In this document: piece after piece, positions 6,683 to 12,825 of the stretch
Layout: the number at the start of each line of letters is the position of its first letter
Numbering within the stretch: the first letter of the stretch is position 1
Origin: Bacteroidota bacterium
Lineage (GTDB): Bacteria; Bacteroidota; Bacteroidia; Chitinophagales; Chitinophagaceae
NCBI GenBank assembly: GCA_023391315.1
Contig: JAEWBD010000194.1
Span: 1-12,825, forward strand
Direction of reading: 5' to 3'
Length of the DNA stretch: 12,825 nt
Program-made: the position numbers and the translations under genes
Notes under the pieces: model-generated
Seen by the model: only the letters and a program-made list of their open reading frames with translations
What the model was told of the DNA's origin: nothing
Database searches by the model: none

Positions 6683-7189
6683 ATGAATATAACAGAAGCC
6701 AAACAAAAGTTTATAGAACAATGGGGCATACTGGCAACACAATGGGGCATTAACCGCACCATGGCGCAGGTGCATGCTTTGCTGCTCATATCAGATAAAA
6801 ATATGAGTACAGATGATATTATGACGGCATTGAGCATAAGCCGCGGCAATGCCAATATGAATGTAAGGGAATTGATGAACTGGAATCTCGTACGCAAGGT
6901 AATAGCACCCGGTGACAGGAAAGAATATTTCACGGCAGAAAAAGACATGTGGAAAGTGGCCATGCATATTATGGAGCAACGCAAAAAGCGGGAACTTGAT
7001 CCTATGGTTAAGCTGCTAGACGAACTGAGCAAAGTGGAAGGCGATAAACGCAACCCTGAAATAAAATCATTTGCAGATTCAATGAACAGCATTAAGAAAT
7101 TCTCAGAGCAGGCGGATAAAATAATGGGCGTGATGATAAAAGCTGAAGAGAATTGGTTTTGGGGAAGCTTCCTGAAAATCTTTAAATAA
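6683..7189 (+). CDS. GbsR/MarR-family transcriptional regulator
   Basis: A 168-residue DNA-binding protein of the GbsR branch of MarR regulators. The N-terminal region (FIEQWGILATQWGINRTMAQ, about 10-29) is typical of the branch. A winged helix-turn-helix follows at about 25-90, with a recognition segment near STDDIMTALSISRGNANMNV (42-61) and a wing near PGDRKEYFTAE (76-86). The C-terminal third is charged and helical, probably for dimerisation. Known relatives respond to choline and control compatible-solute genes, but the signal here is unknown. It heads a likely operon with the next two genes (10-bp and 1-bp gaps). The perfect palindrome at 6623-6666 just upstream is its probable binding site. 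GC is about 45% in 6721-7020, higher than in its operon partners. Confidence 0.88.
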   Translation: MNITEAKQKFIEQWGILATQWGINRTMAQVHALLLISDKNMSTDDIMTALSISRGNANMNVRELMNWNLVRKVIAPGDRKEYFTAEKDMWKVAMHIMEQRKKRELDPMVKLLDELSKVEGDKRNPEIKSFADSMNSIKKFSEQADKIMGVMIKAEENWFWGSFLKIFK

Positions 7190-7199
7190 AAACGTTTTT

Positions 7200-7637
7200 A
7201 TGAAATACTCAATCCCTCATTTTATAATCATCATTGCAGCAATTGGCCAAATGTTTACGGCTCTTATTTATCCGTATATACGTCACGTTGTTTTTGATTG
7301 GTACAATGATATTAAAAAACTAAAACCGCTTAACCAGGAAATAGCCAAAACTTATGGCAGGTATATCCAGGGATTGAATTTTTCGTTTGGCTTAATTACT
7401 ATTCTTTTAATTAACGAATTGCAAAATGGAACAGGTTTAGCAATTGCCTTAACGGGGTTGATTGCCGCTTACTGGATTGGAAAAGTGATTACCCAATTTG
7501 CATATTATCCAATGTACGAAATTCCACGCAGGCATATTTTTAAAACGGGCGAAATTTTAATGAACTCCTTATTTATCACGTTTGCGGTTGTATTCCTGTT
7601 ATTATTTGTAACCAATATCATTAAGTATATAAATTGA
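7200..7637 (+). CDS. Small four-helix integral membrane protein, unknown function
   Basis: A 145-residue hydrophobic protein with about four membrane segments: roughly residues 5-26, 55-74, 77-98 and 118-141. A charged loop lies between helices 1 and 2 (WYNDIKKLKPLNQEIAKTYGRY) and another between 3 and 4 (YEIPRRHIFKTGE). I do not recognise the family. The layout resembles other short four-helix membrane proteins of unknown role that sit beside regulators. It starts 10 bases after the regulator stop and ends one base before the TIGR01777 start, so the three are very likely cotranscribed. GC in 7201-7500 counts to about 35%. Confidence 0.75.
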   Translation: MKYSIPHFIIIIAAIGQMFTALIYPYIRHVVFDWYNDIKKLKPLNQEIAKTYGRYIQGLNFSFGLITILLINELQNGTGLAIALTGLIAAYWIGKVITQFAYYPMYEIPRRHIFKTGEILMNSLFITFAVVFLLLFVTNIIKYIN

Positions 7638-7638
7638 T

Positions 7639-8526
7639 ATGAAAAAGATCGTCATAGCAGGCGGAACTGGCTTTATTGGCAGTTATTTAAAAACAAAATT
7701 TGAAGAGCTTGGTTATACTGTTATTGTTATTTCAAGAAAGGAAAAAGTTACTAACTGGAATAATTTAATGGGAATGATTGAAGCGCTGGATAGTGCCGAA
7801 ATGCTCATAAATCTTGCTGGTAAATCCGTAAACTGCCGATATAATGAAAAAAATAAACGCGAAATACTTTTATCGAGAACAGAAACAACAAAGGCTTTGG
7901 GTGAAGCGGTGCAGAAATGTAACACTCCACCAAAACTTTGGATAAATGCTGGAACGGCAACCATTTACCGGCATGCAGAAGATAGACCGATGACAGAAAC
8001 CAACGGAGAGATTGGAACTGGTTTCTCTGTTGATGTTGCCCGGGAATGGGAAAAATCATTTTTTAATTTTCACTTAAAAAATACAAGGCAGGTATTATTG
8101 AGAATAGCTATTACGCTTGGCAAGAATGAAGGTGTTATGAAGCCTTTGCAAAATCTTGTTCATTTTGGTTTAGGAGGCAGACAAGGAAGCGGCAATCAAA
8201 TGTTCAGTTGGATACACATTGAAGACCTGTTCAGGATTATTTGCTTTATAGATAGTCATGTCAATTTGGAAGGTATATTCAATTGCTCTTCCCCTAATCC
8301 CGTTAGTAACAAACAGTTCATGCAAAAATTGCGGCAGTATATGCATATTAATATTGGGCTTCCTGCACCCGCATGGCTGCTTCATATAGGAGCGCTGTTC
8401 ATAAAGACAGAGCCAGAACTCGTACTTAAAAGCCGATGGGTTTTGCCGGAGCGGTTATTGAAAAGCGGCTATACATTCTTGTATCCTCTTATTGATAATG
8501 CCTTAATGGATTTAACCGGCGAGTGA
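7639..8526 (+). CDS. TIGR01777-family NAD(P)-binding protein (YfcH-like epimerase/oxidoreductase)
   Basis: A 295-residue protein of the atypical short-chain dehydrogenase group TIGR01777. The nucleotide-binding motif GGTGFIGS is at 8-15. The family hallmark INLAGKSVN...YNEKNKREILLSRTETT is at about 57-84, and MFSWIHIEDL at 188-197. The C-terminal block with KSRWVLPERLLKSGYTF (264-280) is also typical. The region that usually reads like SAxGYYG is INAGTATIY (102-110), keeping a tyrosine at 110. The substrate is unknown for the family. It is the last gene of the regulator operon and ends 21 bases from the end of the convergent mutS. GC in 7681-7980 is about 36%, lower than in mutS. Confidence 0.88.
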   Translation: MKKIVIAGGTGFIGSYLKTKFEELGYTVIVISRKEKVTNWNNLMGMIEALDSAEMLINLAGKSVNCRYNEKNKREILLSRTETTKALGEAVQKCNTPPKLWINAGTATIYRHAEDRPMTETNGEIGTGFSVDVAREWEKSFFNFHLKNTRQVLLRIAITLGKNEGVMKPLQNLVHFGLGGRQGSGNQMFSWIHIEDLFRIICFIDSHVNLEGIFNCSSPNPVSNKQFMQKLRQYMHINIGLPAPAWLLHIGALFIKTEPELVLKSRWVLPERLLKSGYTFLYPLIDNALMDLTGE

Positions 8527-8547
8527 GCTTTTGTTTATGAAACATTT

Positions 8548-11148
8548 TTACTTCAATAAACCCTTAATCTCATTCAATTTCATCAATGCCTCAACAGGTG
8601 TTAAGCGGTTAATATCGATGTTTTCCAACAGTTCCCGTATGGCTGCGAATGTGGTGGAGTGTTCATCAAAAATGGAAAGTTGCAGTTGTGGTGCTGTAAT
8701 CTTTTTAGTGTTGATGTTATGGCTTCCTTCCTGCTTCGCTTCCAGTTGTTTTAAAATATCATTGGCGCGGTCAATAAGCTGCGGCGGCATACCGGCCATT
8801 TTCGCTACATGAATACCAAAACTATGCGTGCTGCCACCCGGTGCAAGTTTTCGTAAAAAGATGATCTTATTACCAACTTCTTTATTGGTGATATGATAAT
8901 TTTTAATGCGTGAAAATTTAACTTCCAGTTCATTCAATTCATGATAATGCGTAGCGAACAATGTTTTGGGCGCACAGCCTGAATTATGCAAAAATTCGGC
9001 AATGCTCCAGGCAATGGAAATACCATCATACGTAGATGTTCCGCGGCCGATTTCATCCAGCAATATCAAACTTCGCTGCGAAATATTATTGATGATACTT
9101 GCCGTTTCATTCATCTCTACCATGAAAGTACTTTCACCACCGCTTAAATTATCGCTGGCGCCAACACGTGTAAAAATCTTATCAGTCAAAGGGATTTTTG
9201 CATCATCTGCCGGAACAAAACTTCCAATATGTGCGAGCAATGTGATCAATGCCGTTTGCCGCAGCAAGGCACTTTTACCACTCATGTTTGGGCCGGTAAG
9301 GATAATGATCTGCTGCGATGAAGGATCAAGCAAAATATCATTTGAGACATATTGTTCGCCTGCAGATAAATTTCGCTCAATAACAGGATGGCGGCTGGCC
9401 TTTAGTTCCAGTTCAAGCCCTTCATGCAGTTGTGGTTTTTTATAATTGTATTGAATGGCATTTTGCGCGAAGCAGCACAGGCAATCGAGAACTGCCAAAA
9501 CACTCCCGTTGTTTTGAATAGGCGCAATAAAATCCTGCAGTTCGCTTATAAGCTTATCATACAATGCTGTTTCAAGCTGCAGAATTTTATCTTCGGCGCC
9601 GGTTATCTTCTCTTCATACTCTTTTAACTCAGGCGTTATATAACGTTCAGCATTGGCAAGCGTTTGCTTTCTTATCCAGGAAACAGGCACTTTGTTCTTA
9701 TGCGAATTGGTTACTTCAAGATAGTAGCCAAACACATTATTAAAACCAATTTTTAAAGTTGTTATACCGGTTTGTTCTGTCTCCCTTTGTTGAATATTTA
9801 TAAGGTATTGCTTGCCCCCGCTGGCAATATTGCGCAATTCATCCAGTTCTGTATTAACGCCGTTTTTTATAGCGCCGCCTTTATTTACTGCCACCGGCGG
9901 CGTTTCCGTTATCTCCTTAAAAATTTTTTCAGCTATATAATTACAGGGATTAATTGATGCGCCTAATCTCTTCAAATATTCATTATTCGTACTGCTGCAT
10001 ATTGTTTTTATTTGTTCAGCGTTTTGTAAGCCTTTTGCAAGGTGCATAACATCCCTTGGGTTGATCTTTCTTCCGGGAATGCGGCTTACTAACCTTTCAA
10101 TATCGCCGCATTGTTTTATCAATTGCTGTAGCTGTTTGCGCACATCTGTTTGAAGAATTAAATATTCAACGGCACTTAATCTTTCATTTATTTTATGGAT
10201 GTCTTTCAAAGGCAGCAGCAGCCAGCGTTTCAGCAGGCGGGCACCCATGGGGCTTACCGTATTATCCAATACTTTTAATAAACTTAACTGGTAATCGCTG
10301 CCTGTATTTAATAATTCAAGGTTACGGATGGTGAAACGGTCCATCCATAAATAATCTTCCTTTTCCAGCCTTTGAATGTTTGTAATATGCTGAAGATTGG
10401 GATGCTCCGTTTCTTTTAGGTAATGCAGCACCGCACCTGCCGCAATAACGCCGCAATGCAGGTTTTCAATTCCAAAACCTTTTAAGGAATGGGTTTGAAA
10501 ATGTTTTAAAAGATTGTCTGTGGCAAAAGCTTCATCAAAAATCCACGCATCTAAAGTGTAAGTATAAAACTTTGTTCCGAATTTTTCTTTGAATGTTTTT
10601 TGATTACTGCGCTGGTAAATTACTTCTGCAGGCTTTAAAGTTTGCAGCAGTTTATCGGCATATTCCTGGTTGCCTTCGGCCACAAAAAATTCACCGGTTG
10701 ATATATCAAGGAATGCAAGCCCATACACATCTTCACTGCTGAAATGAATGCCTGCCAAAAAATTATTACTGTTATGTTCAAGCAGTTTTTCGTTGGTGGC
10801 AATACCGGGTGTTACCATTTCTGTTACGCCACGTTTTACGATGCCTTTGGCTACTTTGGGGTCTTCCAACTGGTCGCAAACGGCAACGCGATAACCTGCC
10901 TTTACCAGTTTATGCAGGTATGTATCCAGCGCATGATGCGGGAAACCTGCAAGCTCACTGGCACCGCTTGCCGCGCCATTATTTCTTTTGGTTAATGTAA
11001 TGCCTAAAACCTGCGCGGTGGTAATGGCATCCGTTCCAAAAGTTTCATAAAAATCGCCTACACGAAACAGCAAAATGGCATCAGGATATTTTTGCTTGAT
11101 TGCCTTATGCTGTTGCATTAATGGGGTATCGTCAGAGCCTTTAGCCAT
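8548..11148 (-). CDS. mutS: DNA mismatch repair protein MutS
   Basis: Full-length MutS of 866 residues, which finds mispaired bases and small loops in DNA and starts repair with MutL. The mismatch-binding motif F-x-E is in GDFYETF (F33, E35). The clamp domain lies near FNNVFGYYLEVTNSHK (469-484). The ATPase domain carries Walker A GPNMSGKS (619-626), the signature NLSGGESTF (667-675), Walker B LILLDEIGRGT (694-704) and ATHYHEL (732-738). Near the C-terminus QLSIF (823-827) fits the motif by which MutS binds the replication clamp. The length agrees with bacterial MutS1. The ATG at 11148 starts right before the usual beginning of domain I, and a good -7 promoter box lies 6 bases upstream of it. 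The gene stands alone, converging with the TIGR01777 gene. Confidence 0.98.
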   Translation of the reverse strand: MAKGSDDTPLMQQHKAIKQKYPDAILLFRVGDFYETFGTDAITTAQVLGITLTKRNNGAASGASELAGFPHHALDTYLHKLVKAGYRVAVCDQLEDPKVAKGIVKRGVTEMVTPGIATNEKLLEHNSNNFLAGIHFSSEDVYGLAFLDISTGEFFVAEGNQEYADKLLQTLKPAEVIYQRSNQKTFKEKFGTKFYTYTLDAWIFDEAFATDNLLKHFQTHSLKGFGIENLHCGVIAAGAVLHYLKETEHPNLQHITNIQRLEKEDYLWMDRFTIRNLELLNTGSDYQLSLLKVLDNTVSPMGARLLKRWLLLPLKDIHKINERLSAVEYLILQTDVRKQLQQLIKQCGDIERLVSRIPGRKINPRDVMHLAKGLQNAEQIKTICSSTNNEYLKRLGASINPCNYIAEKIFKEITETPPVAVNKGGAIKNGVNTELDELRNIASGGKQYLINIQQRETEQTGITTLKIGFNNVFGYYLEVTNSHKNKVPVSWIRKQTLANAERYITPELKEYEEKITGAEDKILQLETALYDKLISELQDFIAPIQNNGSVLAVLDCLCCFAQNAIQYNYKKPQLHEGLELELKASRHPVIERNLSAGEQYVSNDILLDPSSQQIIILTGPNMSGKSALLRQTALITLLAHIGSFVPADDAKIPLTDKIFTRVGASDNLSGGESTFMVEMNETASIINNISQRSLILLDEIGRGTSTYDGISIAWSIAEFLHNSGCAPKTLFATHYHELNELEVKFSRIKNYHITNKEVGNKIIFLRKLAPGGSTHSFGIHVAKMAGMPPQLIDRANDILKQLEAKQEGSHNINTKKITAPQLQLSIFDEHSTTFAAIRELLENIDINRLTPVEALMKLNEIKGLLK

Positions 11149-11153
11149 GGCGG

Positions 11154-11184
11154 CAAATATAATGTCAATCGTGGATGGTGAAAT
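11154..11184 (-). promoter_or_regulatory. Candidate mutS promoter with almost no leader
   Basis: On the minus strand TATATTTG (11161-11154) matches TAnnTTTG exactly, and TTT (11183-11181) lies 19 bases upstream at the -33 position. The mutS ATG starts 5 bases after the -7 box, so the mRNA would be leaderless or nearly so. Confidence 0.5.
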
Positions 11185-11258
11185 GTGAACGTAAACGCCA
11201 ACTTATGCACATTGGCTTATCAAATAACAGCCAAATTCCAATTATCAATCCCGGTTCC

Positions 11259-11280
11259 ACTTACGGTAAACACCATAAGT
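11259..11280 (-). terminator. Weak hairpin directly after the Nudix gene
   Basis: On the minus strand, right after the Nudix stop, ACTTA-x-GGT and ACC-x-TAAGT pair around AAAC with one internal mismatch (8 pairs). There is no U-tract behind it, so terminator function is uncertain. Confidence 0.25.
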
Positions 11281-11865
11281 TTATTGCTTGTACGCTAATT
11301 TTCCAAGGTTTCTTAATGCATAATAGATCGTGCTTAAATGCATGCTTTGCATGATCTTGTTTTCATCAACCAACTGCATCAATTCATCAAAACTTATTTC
11401 ATATACATCAATTTCTTCATTCGCATCAAGCGACTGGCCCTTTGTTTTCCTGCCACCCGTTGCCAGGAACATGTGCATCAGGTTTGTATTGGTAGATGGG
11501 TTAGCAGAAATTTTTCCGAGCGGTTTTATTTCATCAAATTCATAGCCGGTTTCTTCAAGGAGCTCTCTTCTTATACCATCTTCGTACGATGCATCGGTGG
11601 CATCTACGCAGCCGCCGGGCAGTTCAATACATACTTCGCCCAAAGCCTGGCGATATTGTTTTGTCATCAATATTTTGCCTTCCGCTGTTAAGGCAAAAGC
11701 CGTTACCCATTCGGGAAACTCAAACACGTAATAATCATTGATAATTTTGCCATCATTTCGTTCGCAAACATCTTTTCTTACGGTAAACCAGGGTGCATGC
11801 GATAAATATTCTGAAGATAAAGTTTTCCATTTCAAATGCTCATCGTTCCCTAAAATATTGCCCAT
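11281..11865 (-). CDS. Nudix hydrolase, ADP-ribose pyrophosphatase-like
   Basis: A 194-residue soluble hydrolase of the Nudix superfamily, most like ADP-sugar pyrophosphatases, which split ADP-ribose and similar compounds into AMP and a sugar phosphate. The N-terminal strand region includes WFTVRKDVCERNDGK (26-40), as in ADP-ribose pyrophosphatases. The Nudix box runs from G85 to Y108: GCVDATD, then a segment one residue longer than the GX5EX7REUXEEXGU consensus, then RELLEETGY (100-108). The metal-binding glutamates E101, E104 and E105 are present; the earlier glutamate is replaced by D91. The substrate is not fixed by sequence. The gene lies 132 bases upstream of mutS in the same direction, probably as its own unit given the mutS promoter. 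Confidence 0.9.
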   Translation of the reverse strand: MGNILGNDEHLKWKTLSSEYLSHAPWFTVRKDVCERNDGKIINDYYVFEFPEWVTAFALTAEGKILMTKQYRQALGEVCIELPGGCVDATDASYEDGIRRELLEETGYEFDEIKPLGKISANPSTNTNLMHMFLATGGRKTKGQSLDANEEIDVYEISFDELMQLVDENKIMQSMHLSTIYYALRNLGKLAYKQ

Positions 11866-11915
11866 ATCAATTTAATTTTTGTAAAAAGCTATCGCTATTT
11901 GTTTTATGATACCAG

Positions 11916-11923
11916 CAAATATC
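11916..11923 (-). promoter_or_regulatory. Possible -7 element of the Nudix gene (GATATTTG)
   Basis: One base differs from TAnnTTTG; a leader of about 50 bases would follow. No convincing -33 element is at the right distance. Weak support. Confidence 0.25.
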
Positions 11924-12064
11924 GTTGTGGCATCGTTCCCTGCGTCGCAACACTTCATCTGAAGTTATCATGGCAGCATAACTCCAGTTCCGTAACAAAT
12001 TCAATAATTAACTTTAAAATAAAACCCGTGAACCTGTAAATAAATGAACTATTAATTCCAATCT

Positions 12065-12592
12065 TCACCAGCCCATTCTTTCCCGCAGGTTTTTAATATG
12101 CGCCACATGATGTTTGCCATGCCAGGCATACATGCCGAGTAATTCCCAAAAGCTTATTTTCTTTTTATGTTCCGGGTGAAAAACAGTCCGTTCCCATGTA
12201 TCATCGTTTAACTCACTGATAGTAGCATATAGCCGCTGGTGTAATGCATGCAACAAGGTTAAAGACACATTTATAGGAAGTGTTTTTGTATCATTCAATT
12301 GCGCCCAGGCATCCTGGTCGTAAGGTTTTATCGTTGGATTATCTTCCGTAAGCCCAAGCCTGAAACGCATATAGGCGTTCATGTGGCTGTCGGCAATATG
12401 ATGCACGAGCTGATGAACCGTCCACCCGCCTTCCCGGTAGGGCGTTTGCAACTGTGCTTCGTCCAGGTTTTGAATGGCCAGTTCTAATGCTGACGGCAAA
12501 AATTTTATATCAAGAAGCCACTCTTCTTTTTGCTTTTGTGAAAAAGGCTGTGGTAAAAACCCGCCCACGGGAAAGCGTATATCCATGCTCAT
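12065..12592 (-). CDS. YfiT/DinB-family metal-dependent protein, putative bacillithiol transferase
   Basis: A 175-residue DinB-type four-helix-bundle protein of the YfiT branch. The family opening is clear (MDIRFPVGGF). Metal ligands expected for the fold are visible: a histidine in TVHQLVHHIADSH (H64 or H65) and the HxxxH of WHGKHHVAHI (H158, H162). YfiT of Bacillus was first called a metal-dependent hydrolase, and relatives (BstA) are transferases that attach the thiol bacillithiol to electrophiles; some Bacteroidota make bacillithiol, so that role is possible but not shown. The start is ATG 12592 (MSMDIRF) or ATG 12586 (MDIRF); a longer frame from 12655 adds an unrelated hydrophobic piece and is rejected. 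It is followed by a 199-bp gap before the Nudix gene and faces away from the tRNA gene. Confidence 0.87.
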   Translation of the reverse strand: MSMDIRFPVGGFLPQPFSQKQKEEWLLDIKFLPSALELAIQNLDEAQLQTPYREGGWTVHQLVHHIADSHMNAYMRFRLGLTEDNPTIKPYDQDAWAQLNDTKTLPINVSLTLLHALHQRLYATISELNDDTWERTVFHPEHKKKISFWELLGMYAWHGKHHVAHIKNLRERMGW

Positions 12593-12669
12593 AAAATAAA
12601 AATGATAAAAAATAAAAATTTGCAAATAGCAGTAATATCCTGATATTTCCATCACATTTTACAAGAGTT

Positions 12670-12699
12670 TTAGAAAACGTTGGCTGCAGGCTTTTCTAA
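12670..12699. repeat. Inverted repeat overlapping the tRNA promoter
   Basis: TTAGAAAA (12670-12677) and TTTTCTAA (12692-12699) are exact complements around a 14-base spacer. The right arm covers the predicted -33 region of the tRNA-Arg promoter, so it could be a regulator site, or chance in A+T-rich sequence. Confidence 0.3.
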
Positions 12700-12723
12700 T
12701 TTCATTACAGATACCTATATTTG
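12692..12723 (+). promoter_or_regulatory. Promoter of tRNA-Arg
   Basis: TATATTTG (12716-12723) matches TAnnTTTG exactly, with TTTTC (12692-12696) 19 bases upstream. The tRNA begins 20 bases after the -7 box, a normal distance. Confidence 0.6.
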
Positions 12724-12742
12724 CAGCCCCAAAAGGGAAGCA

Positions 12743-12816
12743 GGCCCCGTAGCTCAATTGAATAGAGCATTTGACTACGGATCAAAAGGTTTCAGGTTTG
12801 AATCCTGACGGGGTCA
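12743..12816 (+). tRNA. tRNA-Arg (anticodon ACG)
   Basis: A complete 74-base cloverleaf. The acceptor stem pairs GGCCCCG (12743-12749) with CGGGGTC (12809-12815), with one G-T pair; discriminator A is at 12816. The D stem is GCTC/GAGC (12752-12755, 12765-12768). The anticodon stem TTTGA/TCAAA encloses loop CTACGGA (12775-12781), giving anticodon ACG, whose first A is normally changed to inosine to read CGU, CGC and CGA. The T arm is TCAGG-TTTGAAT-CCTGA (12792-12808). CCA is not encoded and must be added afterwards. The last 9 bases of the window follow it, too few to tell whether another tRNA or an integrated element comes next. Confidence 0.97.
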
Positions 12817-12825
12817 CGAGAAGCC

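Noticed and set aside
6667..7092. Open frame on the minus strand across the regulator gene (141 residues)
   Set aside because: Antisense shadow of a clear GbsR/MarR-type gene that has its own promoter and operator.
8966..9445. Long open frame on the plus strand inside mutS (159 residues)
   Set aside because: Antisense shadow of the highly conserved MutS ATPase region; no independent start signal.
11841..11941. Direct repeat CATCGTTCCCT, copies 90 bases apart
   Set aside because: Eleven bases, two copies, one of them inside the Nudix coding region; can arise by chance and no third copy is seen.

Overview
The window looks like an ordinary chromosomal segment of a Bacteroidota bacterium, most likely a member of the Chitinophagales/Sphingobacteriales (a Chitinophagaceae-like genome). 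This rests on several signs: candidate promoters of the Bacteroidota type (TAnnTTTG at about -7), A-rich start regions without Shine-Dalgarno sites, a secreted protein with a carboxypeptidase-like regulatory domain, an Mrp whose ATPase domain lacks cysteine, and a YfiT-type DinB protein. The genus is inference; no rRNA or other species marker is present.

Layout. At the left, all on the minus strand, are a PepSY membrane protein (49-1221), a hemerythrin-domain protein ending in a clear intrinsic terminator (1417-1448), and a GT1-type glycosyltransferase 20 bp upstream of it (2182-3549). A 327-bp gap without a convincing gene (3550-3876) holds a strong inverted repeat and a second palindrome. 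Then come mrp (minus) and, divergently, a secreted protein (5149-5784). A plus-strand block follows: a DUF2071 protein (5825-6544), a GbsR/MarR-type regulator (6683-7189), a small four-helix membrane protein (7200-7637) and a TIGR01777 NAD(P)-binding protein (7639-8526). The last three are spaced like one operon (10 bp and 1 bp). mutS (minus) converges on this block, followed by a Nudix hydrolase (minus) and a YfiT/DinB protein (minus). A tRNA-Arg(ACG) lies at the right edge on the plus strand.

How the parts may work together. The most system-like part is 5825-8526. The regulator gene is preceded by a perfect 44-bp palindrome (21-bp arms, 2-bp centre) that overlaps the predicted -33 promoter element, which suggests autorepression of the regulator/membrane protein/TIGR01777 operon. 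The DUF2071, membrane and TIGR01777 genes are clearly more AT-rich (hand counts of 300-base samples: 32-36% GC) than the regulator (45%) and the flanking genes (43-48%). This could mean a shared foreign origin or relaxed codon use. The biochemical role of the cassette is unknown. The other genes are housekeeping or general stress functions: mismatch repair, Fe-S carrier, Nudix hydrolase and possibly bacillithiol chemistry. No CRISPR array, insertion sequence, phage gene or known defence system was seen.
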